DNA from: a virus
IMG/VR virus record: IMGVR_UViG_3300034200_001443
Location: 62,001 to 126,000 of that record
Direction: 5' to 3' (one strand)
Length of the DNA stretch: 64,000 bases
In this document: in pieces, positions 55,241 to 64,000 of the stretch
Layout of the letters: the number at the start of each line of letters is the position of its first letter
Numbering within the stretch: the stretch's first letter is position 1
Program-made: the position numbers and the translations under genes
Notes under the pieces: generated by a model
What the model saw: the letters and a program-made list of their open reading frames with translations, nothing else
What the model was told of the DNA's origin: nothing
Database searches by the model: none

Positions 55241-55277
55241 CAGATACAATAGAACCTGTAGACTAGATCCAACGACG
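55235..55277 (+). promoter_or_regulatory. Duplicated promoter, copy 1
   Basis: TTGACA (55237-55242), 16-nt spacer, TAGACT (55259-55264). About 35 nt are identical to copy 2 at 55576. Drives the gene at 55288. Confidence 0.75.
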
Positions 55278-55287
55278 AAAGGGAAAA

Positions 55288-55581
55288 ATGAATATTACTT
55301 TTAAACATCACAACTACCATTCAGATACTGCAACAGTTCACACTCTCTGCGGAGGATATTCAGAAAATCGAGATTTGTTAATGCGAAAGATTGCTTCTCG
55401 TAGTTTTATGATTTATTTTAGTATGCGTAGATCAACTGCATGGATACCCACTTTTATTAGTAAAGTTGCTAGTAGAGTTTTATTAGGTAGAAAATGTCTT
55501 GATTGTAAAAGACGAGCTATTCTTGGTTTTAGTAAAAAAGGAAACATCTGTTTTTGTTTAGATAATATATCTAATACTTGA
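55288..55581 (+). CDS. Hypothetical Cys-containing protein
   Basis: 97 aa, MNITFKHHNYHSDTATVHTL, then KCLDCKRRAILGFSKKGNIC: His-rich start and three Cys late. GACGAAAGGGAAAA precedes the ATG, the recurrent leader. No family recognised. Its stop falls inside the duplicated promoter copy 2. Confidence 0.55.
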   Translation: MNITFKHHNYHSDTATVHTLCGGYSENRDLLMRKIASRSFMIYFSMRRSTAWIPTFISKVASRVLLGRKCLDCKRRAILGFSKKGNICFCLDNISNT

Positions 55582-55618
55582 CAGATACAATAGAACCTGT
55601 AGACTAGATCTAACGACA
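55576..55618 (+). promoter_or_regulatory. Duplicated promoter, copy 2
   Basis: TTGACA (55578-55583), same 16-nt spacer, TAGACT (55600-55605); drives the 55629 gene. Confidence 0.75.
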
Positions 55619-55628
55619 AAAGGACTAT

Positions 55629-55838
55629 ATGCTCTCAGAACTAATCGCCTATTCTTTTGGCAAAAGAAGAGCTCGCAAGCAACAAGAGCGAGTTCTAGAG
55701 AGTTTATTGTTAGAAGAGGAAGAAGATATGTCATCACAATCAGTACAGAACTGGAGCTCTTTTGACCAAGACACCAGAACCTTTGAACAACTCCTCCAAG
55801 AAGCAAGGGAACATCGTGCCAACAAAGACAATCAATAG
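55629..55838 (+). CDS. Small protein, paralogue of 15414-15614
   Basis: 69 aa. N-terminal basic helix (GKRRARKQQERVLESLLLEE), C-terminal NWSSFDQDTRTFEQLLQEAR matching the leftward gene at 15414. Function unknown; the pair implies a duplicated small regulator or host-factor binder. Confidence 0.65.
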   Translation: MLSELIAYSFGKRRARKQQERVLESLLLEEEEDMSSQSVQNWSSFDQDTRTFEQLLQEAREHRANKDNQ

Positions 55839-55932
55839 GGCAGTCATTTGCCCTAACTGCAGAGCAGATATAGAGGTTAGGTCCAGCTTTGCCCACTTCA
55901 CTCTAACTAACCATCTAAAGACATGCAAATAG
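55816..55932 (+). CDS. Small zinc-finger protein
   Basis: 38 aa from GTG 55816 (AAGGGAACATC upstream), MPTKTINRAVICPNCRADIE, ending FAHFTLTNHLKTCK. CxxC...H...C finger. Overlaps the preceding gene by 23 nt. Confidence 0.6.
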   Translation: MPTKTINRAVICPNCRADIEVRSSFAHFTLTNHLKTCK

Positions 55933-56042
55933 TTAAAAAGCTGACATGCTGGATTTTTGGTCATTGTTACTATAGCCTTGAGAACATGTCAGCGTACATC
56001 TGCGTTGAATGTGGAAAGGAAATGTATGATCCCAGCATTTAA
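55923..56042 (+). CDS. DUF1660-like small Cys protein
   Basis: 39 aa, MQIVKKLTCWIFGHCYYSLE, then YICVECGKEMYDPSI. C-x-x-x-GH and ICxxCG layout is that of DUF1660 prophage peptides. Overlaps the previous gene by 10 nt. Confidence 0.6.
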   Translation: MQIVKKLTCWIFGHCYYSLENMSAYICVECGKEMYDPSI

Positions 56043-56241
56043 ATTAAGGTCTGCTAATAAGAAGTTTGGCAGATTTTTAGTAGGGGCAGGTATATGGGAT
56101 AGCTGGGGCTTCGGTCTTAACTATTCTCACTACTCAAAAGCTTTTACTATTGAATTTATCCATTGGTACGCCTATGTGGAGTACTGGACCAAACAAGAAA
56201 CAAAAGACTATAAGAAAAGACAGGAGTATCCAGTTGAGTAA
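56026..56241 (+). CDS. Hypothetical protein
   Basis: 71 aa from ATG 56026 (AAAGGAAATGT upstream). MIPAFKLRSANKKFGRFLVG, then aromatic-rich WDSWGFGLNYSHYSKAFTIE and FIHWYAYVEYWTK. Could contact membrane or nucleic acid. No family recognised. Confidence 0.55.
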   Translation: MIPAFKLRSANKKFGRFLVGAGIWDSWGFGLNYSHYSKAFTIEFIHWYAYVEYWTKQETKDYKKRQEYPVE

Positions 56242-56542
56242 GAATTTGCCAGATTCTCGTTTATTTAACTACAAGTCAAACAATGAAAATGCAGAAAAGT
56301 ATGGAAAGTTTTATTGGGGTGTAATTCTTTCCGATGGAAGATTTCTTTCTTTTTATGCAAATAAAGTCGATGTCAAAGATGGAGCTTTGATCGCTACTCG
56401 TGAGGTTTTAGGTCCCAATGAAAACGATGGCTTACCTCAAAACCCTCTTATCATTGCTTCAGGTCAATGGAGTGCTTGCTATGCAGCAAGTGTAATTACT
56501 GGAGACCCAATCTGTGTCGACAGAACTGAGGCTGCTGAATGA
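56234..56542 (+). CDS. Hypothetical protein
   Basis: 102 aa from TTG 56234 (AGGAG seven nt upstream), overlapping the previous gene by 8 nt; longer frames read through that gene. YGKFYWGVILSDGRFLSFYA, then QWSACYAASVITGDPICVDR. No family recognised. Confidence 0.55.
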   Translation: MSKNLPDSRLFNYKSNNENAEKYGKFYWGVILSDGRFLSFYANKVDVKDGALIATREVLGPNENDGLPQNPLIIASGQWSACYAASVITGDPICVDRTEAAE

Positions 56543-56703
56543 GTAAAGTTATAGATAGAACTCCTCACTACAACATCATTGACGAGCTTTTTGTCTGCTG
56601 TGACGAGCATCAGTTCCGTTACTACTGCAAAGCCCACCAAGAGCGTATGGACTGCCAGTTCTGCGCCTTTGACCCATACGGTCCTTGCGACTGTCCAGAA
56701 TAA
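56539..56703 (+). CDS. Small Cys/His-rich protein
   Basis: 54 aa, MSKVIDRTPHYNIIDELFVC, with CDEH, CKAHQERMDCQFC and CDCPE: eight Cys and several His, probably two zinc sites. ATGA overlap with the preceding gene. Confidence 0.6.
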   Translation: MSKVIDRTPHYNIIDELFVCCDEHQFRYYCKAHQERMDCQFCAFDPYGPCDCPE

Positions 56704-56729
56704 AACAACAGTCCTAAGAAAGGGATATT

Positions 56730-56942
56730 ATGTCAAAAATACTTAATATTGAAGAAATTCTTACTTTATTAGATTCACTTAGCTTAAAATCAAATTATGA
56801 GTTAGCTGCTCTTAAATGTGCAGAGCAAGCAATTCTTTGTCTTGGTACTAGTCCAGAAGTTTCACAAGTTCTTGCAACTTTATCTAATACCTACGCTACT
56901 CTTCTTGTAGCAAAAGCTACTAATGAAGATGTCATTGAATAG
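56730..56942 (+). CDS. Small helical protein
   Basis: 70 aa, start after AGAAAGGGATATT; helical throughout (LTLLDSLSLKSNYELAALKC). No family recognised. Confidence 0.6.
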   Translation: MSKILNIEEILTLLDSLSLKSNYELAALKCAEQAILCLGTSPEVSQVLATLSNTYATLLVAKATNEDVIE

Positions 56943-57076
56943 GTTGTACGCTTAAAAAAATAAAAATCGTCCAATATGAAGCTTATAAAACGCTTGACAC
57001 ACCCCTAAATACAGTACATACTTAAGTCTAAGTCTGTACGATAGAATAGGGAAACTCCCTAAAGAAAGAGGTAAAT

Positions 57077-57289
57077 ATGAACCTAGACTGGCAACGCCCG
57101 TTTGAAATAGCGTGGCAACTAAGTCTTTTCATGGTTGGTTGGGTACTGGTACTAATTGTTGCCTTCATTGGTTTTACATTGGTGTGGGCTTTACTAACCG
57201 CTTTTGTTAATGTCTTCAAAAAGAAGAAGGTTGATAGGTTAGTGCCAAAAGCTCCTAACTTTAAAATCTTCAAAGGAGAGAAAAAGTAA
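57077..57289 (+). CDS. Small membrane protein
   Basis: 70 aa: two hydrophobic stretches (LSLFMVGWVLVLIVAFIGFT; VWALLTAFVNVF) and a basic tail. GAGGTAAAT precedes the ATG. A TTGACA at 56995 with CATACT about 17 nt later, or TAGAAT near 57043, may be its promoter. Confidence 0.6.
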   Translation: MNLDWQRPFEIAWQLSLFMVGWVLVLIVAFIGFTLVWALLTAFVNVFKKKKVDRLVPKAPNFKIFKGEKK

Positions 57290-58006
57290 TTGTATCCAGA
57301 CGATCTCGTATTCAGGTCTGATGTAGTAGTTGACTTAGTAAAGCACAGTGCATCTGATGAAGATGTCGCTTTTGCTGCCAGAGTCAGCACTTTAGGGGAA
57401 AAGGCTCAAGGAGAGTCTGATCCTAATAAAACTGCTGGACTTATCAACTATCTGATGCGAGATCGTCATGGTTCACCTTTCGAGCACTCTGTTTTTACCT
57501 TTTATGTCAAGGCTCCTATCTTTGTTTGGCGAGAGCATATGCGTCATCGTATGGCTTCTTACAATGAGGAATCAGGTCGTTATAGGGTTCTTCAGCCAGA
57601 GTTTTATATCCCAGATAGCAATAGAAAGCTTTTGCAGATTGGAAAGCCAGGGGCTTATACCTTTGAAGAAGGAAGTCCAGAGCAGATTGCTGTAACTATG
57701 GTCAATTACAGGAAAACCTGTAAAGAGGCATACACGGGCTATGAAGAAATGATTAGGCACGGGGTGGCACGAGAAGTTGCACGAGGAGTCCTTCCAGTCA
57801 CTATTTACTCCTCTGCCTATGTCACCATGAACTCTAGAGCTCTTATGAACTTTTTATCTCTTCGTCGTAATGTAGAAGGACAAAAATTTCCTTCCTATCC
57901 CCAACGCGAAATTGAAATGGTGGCAGAGAAGTACGAAGAGATATTTAAGAAACTTATGCCACTGACTCATAAAGCATTTATTGAAAATGGAAGAGTATCT
58001 CCATGA
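57290..58006 (+). CDS. thyX: FAD-dependent thymidylate synthase
   Basis: 238 aa, TTG start directly after the preceding stop. The ThyX motif RHRMASYNEES (RHRx7S) is intact; HGSPFEHSVFTFYVKAPIFV and RGVLPVTIYSSAYVTMNSRA are also typical. Converts dUMP to dTMP with reduced flavin. Many actinobacteria and phages use ThyX. Confidence 0.95.
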   Translation: MYPDDLVFRSDVVVDLVKHSASDEDVAFAARVSTLGEKAQGESDPNKTAGLINYLMRDRHGSPFEHSVFTFYVKAPIFVWREHMRHRMASYNEESGRYRVLQPEFYIPDSNRKLLQIGKPGAYTFEEGSPEQIAVTMVNYRKTCKEAYTGYEEMIRHGVAREVARGVLPVTIYSSAYVTMNSRALMNFLSLRRNVEGQKFPSYPQREIEMVAEKYEEIFKKLMPLTHKAFIENGRVSP

Positions 58007-58662
58007 GTGAAGGCATTGCTTACTGCTATGCACGAGTATCTACTCAGATGCAAGCAGAAGATGGAATGAGTCTTGGTGCTCAAGAAAAGCAACTAATTGC
58101 TGCAGCAGAGCTAGCAGGGTATGAAGCTGTGATTCTTAGAGAAGAAGGTCGTTCTGGTAAAAGTATTAGTGGTCGTCCTGTCCTACGACAAGCTTTAGAA
58201 GATTTAGATACAGGAAAAGCTAGAGCACTTTTTGTTACACGACTTGATCGTCTTGCTCGTTCTACCCGTGACTTTTTAAGCATTGTTGATCGTTCACATA
58301 AATATGAATGGCGTTTAGCACTGCTTGATCTTGGGTTAGATACTGGAACATATCAAGGTAGATTTGTTGTAACAATTATGTCTGCTATGGCAGAAATGGA
58401 GCGTGGAATGATTTCTATGCGCCAGAAGGATGTTCATAAAGACAGACGAGACAATGGAAAGGTTTGGGGAGTAGATCTTGGACCACTTCCTTTAGTTAAA
58501 GAAGACATTAGAGATCGAATAGTTTTAGAACGAGAAGCAGGTTTAAGCTTTCAAGACATTGCTAATAAGCTTAATTCTGAGTTAGTTCCAACTGCAAGTG
58601 GTAAAAATACTTGGTACAAATCAACTGTACGACATTTATACTTAAGGAATATAAACAAATAG
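58003..58662 (+). CDS. Serine recombinase (resolvase/invertase family)
   Basis: 219 aa. Catalytic domain CYARVSTQMQAEDGMSL with the active Ser, REEGRSGKSISGRP, FVTRLDRLARSTRDFLSIVD, and a C-terminal HTH-like part (LEREAGLSFQDIANKL...STVRHLYLRN). Short compared with large serine integrases (450 aa or more); more like an invertase or small recombinase. It might control integration or invert DNA. ATGA overlap with thyX. Confidence 0.85.
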   Translation: MSEGIAYCYARVSTQMQAEDGMSLGAQEKQLIAAAELAGYEAVILREEGRSGKSISGRPVLRQALEDLDTGKARALFVTRLDRLARSTRDFLSIVDRSHKYEWRLALLDLGLDTGTYQGRFVVTIMSAMAEMERGMISMRQKDVHKDRRDNGKVWGVDLGPLPLVKEDIRDRIVLEREAGLSFQDIANKLNSELVPTASGKNTWYKSTVRHLYLRNINK

Positions 58663-58724
58663 CGTAAAATAATAAAGCAGATTAAATTTAATTTGCTTTA
58701 ACTCCTTGGACACGGGAGATTGCT

Positions 58725-61700
58725 TTGAGCAGCGCTATTCGCAAATATAAGCTGAAACTGTCAGCTAGATTTTTGGCGTACGCACTTACTGTCCCAATCA
58801 TTGGTTTTATTTATGGGATAATTATTCCATCACAAGCTTCCGCAAATGAGGCTCTGCCTCAGAATCAGGGGGACACTGGAACAACTAACGAAACAACATC
58901 CAGTGCGTCGTCGGGAGGTGATCCACAAGCTTCTTCTAGTAGCTCAGCGCAAGAGCAAATTACTGAGGCAGCAACCGTTGTAGCAACAGCGGAATCTACA
59001 GTTACATCGTTAGAAACAAAAATCACTCAAATTGCGGAGGTAGCATCATCAATATCTCAACCATCAACAGTAGTTACTGGATCAGTACAAAACGCACAAA
59101 CTGAAATAACAGAAGCAAGCACTTCAACTCAACAAGCAAGTACAGCAGTAGAAACAGCTCAGACAGCTGTAACAGCAGCTGAAACTGCCAATCAAACTTT
59201 AACTGAAGCGACAGCCACAGTTGTATCTCAGACAGCAATAGTGGCACAAGCAACTACTAATGCCTCTTCAGCTGCGGCAGCAGAGACTACTGCAATAACA
59301 ACTTTCTATCAAGAGAATTCAAATCTAGGGACTTTAACTTCTAATCTATCTACTGCTCAAACCACAGCAACAAATGCAGCAGCAGATGCAGCAGCGGCTA
59401 ACACAACTACAACAGTTACAGAGACTTTTGCTAACAACACGACAAGCGCTGTAACAATTACAACTGGCACAACCACTGTAACCTCTTCTACAGGATCTAC
59501 AGGAGTTTCAATTGGTGGAAACTGGAACACTCCTCAAACCTCAGGTGCTGGTCTTACAATCATTAGTCCAGCTAATGACATCGTTATTGATGTTAACCCA
59601 ACAAATAATGGCACAGTTACACAAGTTGTAATGGGTGTATATGCTAAAAATGGCGATACACCAATTATCGTAACAAACACAGATGGAACCACAACCACAA
59701 CGGTTATGGATAACAACGTCTCTCCTCAGCAACAGTCAGTTTCATATACATCCACTGAGACTGTAACTGGAACAAATATTGATACTGTAACTATTGTAAA
59801 AGATGCTGACTACTACGTTGTTGATAATATTGTCATAACTAAGACATCTTCAGATCCTGCTTTAGTAGCAGCAGCTGAGGCAGCAACTGCAGCTCTTGCT
59901 GCAGCACAGGCGGCTCACGACGCACAACTAGCAGTTCGTGATGCATCCCATGCAGCGTGGGGCGTAGCGCACGTTGCTGCTAATGCTGCTCAGGCGACTC
60001 TTTCTACAGAACAAACAGCTCTTGCAACTCTACAAACAACACAAACTACTGCTCAAACAGCTGCAGCAACAGCCGAGACAGTAGCTACAACTGCTATTAC
60101 AACTGCCGTTGCATTAGTGGAGCCAGCAGTCACTGCTGTAGCAGAAGCAGTAGTTGCAGTTGCAGTAGCTCAGGTAGTTGTTTCAGAAGCAGCAGTCGAA
60201 ACTGTATCTAACACATTACAGACAGTAGTTACTTCATCAGATGCTCTTCCATTACAGAAACCAGAAATAATTGCAGTAGTAGATGCTGCAGTCGATGCAG
60301 TAGTTGAGGCGCAAGAGGCAGTCGAGGCAGCCCAGACTGCTATGGAAACAGCCACAACTCTAGCTCAAACAGCTCCTACAGTGGAAGCAGCAACAGAAGT
60401 AGTTGCAGATAAAACAGAAGTTTTACAAGAAGCACAAGAAGCAGTAGATGCTCAAGAAGTTGTTGTTGCTCAAGCAGTATCAGTAGAGGCCTCTGCTCAA
60501 GCAGTAGTAGATGCTGCCACAACTTCAGGACTAAAGGTTGAGGTTTACAACACTCAAGGGCAAAATGCTTCCCCAACTCTTCCTGCAAATGCAGTTCCTA
60601 TTCACACTACTACAGATACAGATGGAATTAATGAGCAGTGGGGTAGTGGACCAATTGCTGGCTCTAATAGATCAGAAGATGTAATTGTTAAATACACAGG
60701 TAATTGGACTCCTCAAACTAGCGGAACTCAATACCTACACGCATCAGCAGACGATGGAACAAAACTTTATTTAGATGGAGAGCTTGTTCTAAACGACTGG
60801 TATGACAAAGGTGGAGGCGGATCTACAGCAGACGTAGAGACCACAGCTGGAGTAGGTAAGGTTTTCGAGTTTTGGTATTACGAAAATGGTGGTGGCGCTG
60901 CGGTAGTTTTAATGCGCTATACAGATAGCGGCTGGGAAGTAATTCCTGGCTCTGAATTTAGTCAATCATCAGCTACCTCTGAACAACTACAAACACTAGC
61001 AACTGCCGAAGCAACTGTTGAGGCAGAGCAAGATGAACTTGAGTTTTTAGAAGCAGAAGAAGATGCTGCTGCTGATAATTTAGCCGATGCCCAAGCAGAT
61101 TTACAAGATGCTGAAAATGCTGTAGAGGCAATGGAAACAGCAGTAGTTCTTGCCCAAATAGCAATTACAGAGACAGTTGAAGCAATAGCAGCTGTACAGA
61201 CTGCACAAACAGTTGTAGCGCAAGAGGTTATTCTTCAAAGCCCAATCGGGGCACCAAGTAATATTGTTGTTACGCAGTTAGAGAATGGTGATATTCAAGT
61301 TTCTTGGGATCCACCAACAGGCGTAGTTTCGCCAGAACGTTATGCAATCTCTTGGTCAGTTGGGGATAGTGGTTGGGGAGTAGCTACTGGCAATGCAGGA
61401 GATTCCAATGCTCTTAATACAAGTATTGTTCTTTCAGCATCTTTGTTTGAAAGCACTGGTGGATTAGACACTACTTACCAAATTAGTGTTCGTTCAGATA
61501 ATGATTCACTTGCTAAATATTCAGATGTAGTTGCTACTCAACTATTTATTTCTGATCCCACCCCGGCTCCAGAACCTCAACCTGAGCCTCAGCCTGAACC
61601 AAATCCGACTCCTCAACCAGATCCAACTCCGACTCCTCCAACACCTGAGCCAACTCCCGAACCGCAGCCAGAACCAACCCCAGAGCCACAGCCAGAACCC

Positions 61701-62462
61701 CAGCCAGAGCCAACACCCGAACCTTCACCTGAACCTACTCCAGAACCCGAACCACAACCCGAACCAGAACCAACCCCAGAGCCAGAACCAGAACCACAGC
61801 CAGAACCTGAGCCAGAAGTAGAACCAGAGCCAGAACCAGAGCCAGAGGTAGAGCCTGAACCCGAAGTCGAGCCAGAGCCTGAAGTCGAGCCAGAACCTGA
61901 ACCTGAAGTTTCCGAAGAAGAGTCATCTGACAATGATACTCCAGAAGAAGCAGTTGACTCTGCAGTTGAAGATGCTCAAGCAGACGGTGTCATAACTGAA
62001 GAAGAGAAAGAAGTCATTGCTACGGCACTTATTGAAGCAGCTGTAGATGGCGTTGTTTCTAGTGAAGCAATGGAAGAAGCTGGTCTTACATACGAAGATT
62101 TACCTCCAGAGACCCCAGTAGATGTGCGTACAGATGAAAGTGGCAATCCTGTAGTTATAACTGCGGAAGTTGCAGCAGCGCTAGAATTGTTCTCTGACCC
62201 AACTGAATTAGTCTCTGCGATATTTTCAGATCCGGGAGAAGCTCTACTAGCTCTTGCAAGCCTTGGAGCTGATATGAGTGAAGAAGAACGTGAAGAAGCA
62301 GAGAAGATGGTTCTTACAGTTGTTGTGGTTGGACAGGCAGTTCAAACTGCTTTAGGAGCTGCAACAGCTGCCGCTCAAACAGCCGCTTCAGTATCAACTG
62401 GATCTACATCATCTAGAGGTCCTAGAAGAGCTAGAGCAGTAAGAAGGAGGAGTAAAGAATGA
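58725..62462 (+). CDS. Giant secreted protein with PA14, FN3 and Pro-Glu repeats
   Basis: 1245 aa, TTG start after GGGAGATTGC. N-terminal signal peptide ([20 protein letters not shown], then QASANEA cleavage site). Long Ala/Thr/Val/Glu-rich coiled regions, a PA14-like domain ([32 protein letters not shown]), an FN3 domain ([20 protein letters not shown]), then about 120 residues of PEPxPE repeats and a C-terminal domain with a hydrophobic stretch ([18 protein letters not shown]) and a final RRARAVRRR. Signal plus hydrophobic-basic tail would fix it to the host envelope, an odd fate for a phage protein; a tail-fibre role remains possible. Confidence 0.7.
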   Translation: MSSAIRKYKLKLSARFLAYALTVPIIGFIYGIIIPSQASANEALPQNQGDTGTTNETTSSASSGGDPQASSSSSAQEQITEAATVVATAESTVTSLETKITQIAEVASSISQPSTVVTGSVQNAQTEITEASTSTQQASTAVETAQTAVTAAETANQTLTEATATVVSQTAIVAQATTNASSAAAAETTAITTFYQENSNLGTLTSNLSTAQTTATNAAADAAAANTTTTVTETFANNTTSAVTITTGTTTVTSSTGSTGVSIGGNWNTPQTSGAGLTIISPANDIVIDVNPTNNGTVTQVVMGVYAKNGDTPIIVTNTDGTTTTTVMDNNVSPQQQSVSYTSTETVTGTNIDTVTIVKDADYYVVDNIVITKTSSDPALVAAAEAATAALAAAQAAHDAQLAVRDASHAAWGVAHVAANAAQATLSTEQTALATLQTTQTTAQTAAATAETVATTAITTAVALVEPAVTAVAEAVVAVAVAQVVVSEAAVETVSNTLQTVVTSSDALPLQKPEIIAVVDAAVDAVVEAQEAVEAAQTAMETATTLAQTAPTVEAATEVVADKTEVLQEAQEAVDAQEVVVAQAVSVEASAQAVVDAATTSGLKVEVYNTQGQNASPTLPANAVPIHTTTDTDGINEQWGSGPIAGSNRSEDVIVKYTGNWTPQTSGTQYLHASADDGTKLYLDGELVLNDWYDKGGGGSTADVETTAGVGKVFEFWYYENGGGAAVVLMRYTDSGWEVIPGSEFSQSSATSEQLQTLATAEATVEAEQDELEFLEAEEDAAADNLADAQADLQDAENAVEAMETAVVLAQIAITETVEAIAAVQTAQTVVAQEVILQSPIGAPSNIVVTQLENGDIQVSWDPPTGVVSPERYAISWSVGDSGWGVATGNAGDSNALNTSIVLSASLFESTGGLDTTYQISVRSDNDSLAKYSDVVATQLFISDPTPAPEPQPEPQPEPNPTPQPDPTPTPPTPEPTPEPQPEPTPEPQPEPQPEPTPEPSPEPTPEPEPQPEPEPTPEPEPEPQPEPEPEVEPEPEPEPEVEPEPEVEPEPEVEPEPEPEVSEEESSDNDTPEEAVDSAVEDAQADGVITEEEKEVIATALIEAAVDGVVSSEAMEEAGLTYEDLPPETPVDVRTDESGNPVVITAEVAAALELFSDPTELVSAIFSDPGEALLALASLGADMSEEEREEAEKMVLTVVVVGQAVQTALGAATAAAQTAASVSTGSTSSRGPRRARAVRRRSKE

Positions 62463-62632
62463 AAGACTTCCTAAGAGATGTCTTGGATCAGGTCTGGACC
62501 CTGCTAGGCATGTTTATTGCTTGGCTAGTCCTTGACGGGTCTGCAAAGACTGTCGTAGGCTGGGCTATCGTCTTTTCTATGGTGGTTTGGTGGGCTACAT
62601 ACCCAATCCGAAACTCCAGAGACGACGAATAA
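62459..62632 (+). CDS. Small two-helix membrane protein
   Basis: 57 aa, [20 protein letters not shown], then [24 protein letters not shown] overlap with the giant gene. Two helices with short loop, ending RNSRDDE: holin-like size, or a partner of the giant protein. Confidence 0.6.
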   Translation: MKDFLRDVLDQVWTLLGMFIAWLVLDGSAKTVVGWAIVFSMVVWWATYPIRNSRDDE

Positions 62633-62639
62633 CCCTCAC

Positions 62640-62669
62640 TTGACTTTTTAATATAAATGCCTCTAGAAT
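62640..62669 (+). promoter_or_regulatory. Promoter of the terminase unit
   Basis: TTGACT (62640), 18-nt spacer, TAGAAT (62664-62669). ATG 62707 follows about 37 nt later. Confidence 0.55.
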
Positions 62670-62706
62670 AGACTCTGACACACGCCAGAGACATACTGGA
62701 GACATA

Positions 62707-63165
62707 ATGAATGCTGAACTAGTTCAAGAATATAAAACAAAGATTCAACCAATCTTGCCATTAGCTAAAAAAGCTTTTGGATCAAGAAATCAAGAAACTC
62801 CTGCTCACGATGCAAGTCGTGAATATACACGTCTTCTTATTGAATTCCATAAGCGTGGAGGAAGTCTTCCACAACTAGCAAAAGCTTTAAAAGTTGCATA
62901 CGCAGGTGTTCGTCGCCGAGTTGTTATGGATGATGTTGCAGTTGCTAGCATTAAACCAACAGTCCGTGCAAGTAAAGAAGATGTAGAACGCTCAGCAACA
63001 AGAGTCTTAAAGGCTAAGGAAAAAAGCGTAGATGACTATCACGATCAACTTGCTAAGGAATATCAAGCAGGAATTTCCCTTTCAAATCTTGCAAAAGCAA
63101 TGGGTCTAAGTTCGGCTGCACCTCTATACTATGGAGTACAGAGAAGTCTTCAGCGAACAAAGTAG
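62707..63165 (+). CDS. HTH protein, probable small terminase subunit or packaging regulator
   Basis: 152 aa. Two HTH-like segments: GGSLPQLAKALKVAYAGVRRRV and GISLSNLAKAMGLSSAAPLYYGV, with a helical linker. Position 6 nt before the large terminase gene and DNA-binding look suggest TerS, but it is also like the small HTH protein at 10195. Confidence 0.6.
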   Translation: MNAELVQEYKTKIQPILPLAKKAFGSRNQETPAHDASREYTRLLIEFHKRGGSLPQLAKALKVAYAGVRRRVVMDDVAVASIKPTVRASKEDVERSATRVLKAKEKSVDDYHDQLAKEYQAGISLSNLAKAMGLSSAAPLYYGVQRSLQRTK

Positions 63166-63171
63166 GGTCTA

Positions 63172-64000
63172 ATGGGCGAGAGCATGATGGAGCGGATTGT
63201 AAAGCTGCCTCCAGATTTAAAACAAGAAGCTCTAGCCAAACTAGATCCTGAAATTGTTAACTGGCAATGGAGTCTTTGGGGTAGACCAGAGCAACTTGCG
63301 CCTGTAGGCGATTGGAATATTTGGGTGTACCTTGCAGGTCGTGGTGCGGGAAAAACCCGCGCTGCGGCTGAATGGGTGCGTGAAGAAGCAAGATACACAA
63401 ATACAGGTCAACGACGTTTTGCATTAGTTGCTCGTACTGCAGCAGATGTGCGTGACGTTATTGTTGAAGGTGAATCAGGAATTATGAATGTGACGCCTCC
63501 AAGTGAGCGTCCACTATATGAACCATCAAAGCGCCGACTTACTTGGCCTAATGGAAATACAGCAACTTGCTTTACAGCAGATGAACCTGACTCACTTCGT
63601 GGTCCTCAATTTACACATGCGTGGGGTGACGAGGTAGCAGCATGGAGACAGACTCCAGATGCTGCAGGTATGACCGCATTTGATAACTTGCGTGTTGGAA
63701 CTCGTCTTGGAGCAAATCCAAAGATTATGGTAACTACAACACCAAAGCGTGTACCGCTTTTATATCAACTTTTAAAAGAAGCAGAAAAAGGAAACAAAGT
63801 AGTTTTTACTAGAGGATCCACTTTAGATAACCGAGGAAACTTAAGTCAAACATATCTTGACACAATTGTTGGAGTATATGAAGGAACTCGATTAGCCCAA
63901 CAGGAACTTTATGGAGAGATGCTTTCAGATGTTGAAGGAGCTCTTTGGACAATTGAAATGATTGAAGCTTCACGGCATGGAGTTCTCCCACCTTCTACTC
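63172..64000 (+). CDS. Large terminase subunit (partial, runs off right edge)
   Basis: At least 276 aa, ATG 63172. Walker A AGRGAGKTRAA, Walker B-like FTHAWGDEVAAW, the DEP-x-SLRGPQ segment before it and the coupling motif VTTTPKR. This is the ATPase domain that drives DNA packaging; the nuclease domain lies beyond the window. It faces right, away from the portal, which is on the other strand at 7.4-9.2 kb. Confidence 0.9.
   Translation, partial: MGESMMERIVKLPPDLKQEALAKLDPEIVNWQWSLWGRPEQLAPVGDWNIWVYLAGRGAGKTRAAAEWVREEARYTNTGQRRFALVARTAADVRDVIVEGESGIMNVTPPSERPLYEPSKRRLTWPNGNTATCFTADEPDSLRGPQFTHAWGDEVAAWRQTPDAAGMTAFDNLRVGTRLGANPKIMVTTTPKRVPLLYQLLKEAEKGNKVVFTRGSTLDNRGNLSQTYLDTIVGVYEGTRLAQQELYGEMLSDVEGALWTIEMIEASRHGVLPPST

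Noticed and set aside
61613-61933. Minus-strand Ser-Gly repeat frame of 106 codons
   Set aside because: It is the antisense of the Pro-Glu repeats of the giant secreted protein.
1-64000. CRISPR arrays, insertion sequences and rRNA genes
   Set aside because: No regularly spaced direct repeats with spacers, no transposase and no rRNA-like sequence were seen; the serine recombinase looks like a stand-alone recombinase gene.

Overview
The window is a stretch of a large double-stranded DNA tailed-phage genome. It carries a large terminase subunit gene (cut by the right edge), a portal protein, several lysis enzymes and tRNAs, with dense, overlapping small genes. The host is very probably an actinobacterium: there is a WhiB regulator, DUF3039 and DUF7455 proteins, two proteasome-type hydrolases, a B12-dependent ribonucleotide reductase and many start codons with no leader or only a short one. 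The AT-rich composition (my impression is about 40-45% GC, not computed) would fit a low-GC aquatic actinobacterium better than a soil Streptomyces or Mycobacterium. That host assignment is inference.

Layout. 1-10.7 kb (minus): a structural block read leftward: HTH protein, three small proteins, portal, a 381-aa protein, and a giant protein of more than 2089 aa ending in a DnaQ-like exonuclease domain. 10.7-11.25 kb: AT-rich DNA without genes, with an ACTAGTAA repeat cluster. 11.25-12.5 kb (plus): three single-gene units, each with its own promoter, leader and terminator. 12.5-15.6 kb (minus): lysis-like genes (secreted transglycosylase, separate peptidoglycan-binding partner, small membrane proteins) and a run of overlapping small genes. 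15.8-16.5 kb (plus): zinc-ribbon peptides and an ArdA-like antirestriction protein. 16.5-35.8 kb (minus): early-type small genes, a MoxR ATPase plus VWA/HExxH protein pair, a Pyr_excise-family protein, a repeat-rich stretch without genes (31.2-32.0 kb), a possible small terminase or HTH protein, a holin-like protein and more overlapping small genes. 35.8-36.3 kb: intergenic DNA with ACTATAG/CTACATA repeats. 37-45 kb (plus): B12-dependent RNR operon, WhiB, Hsp20, dCMP deaminase, methyltransferase and sugar-active proteins. 45-53 kb: mixed strands: SpeD-like protein, ABC-GNAT fusion, structural protein, nucleotidyltransferase, lipoprotein, CHAP lysin, thioredoxin, second proteasome-like protein. 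53.3 kb: two tRNAs. 53.5-64 kb: M23 lysin, HNH endonucleases, small zinc proteins, ThyX, serine recombinase, a 1245-aa secreted PA14/FN3/Pro-Glu protein, and terminase.

How the genes work together. RNR, thioredoxin, dCMP deaminase and ThyX supply deoxynucleotides. The RNR operon also encodes a cobalamin adenosyltransferase and a membrane-anchored DUF4430 protein, so it looks like a self-contained cobalamin-use cassette. Three catalytic lysins plus small membrane proteins would handle lysis. ArdA, the ABC-GNAT fusion and the methyltransferase may counter host defence.

The strongest non-gene signals are: (1) a dispersed GCAGGAAAGTAG element in promoter spacers; (2) a recurring gene junction, GGGG-TAA-AA-ATG, where the stop of one gene and the ribosome site of the next coincide; (3) four copies of a C-rich tract followed by a GGGCGCCC palindrome; (4) a family of CCNGGAA-type short repeats at 23.9-33 kb.
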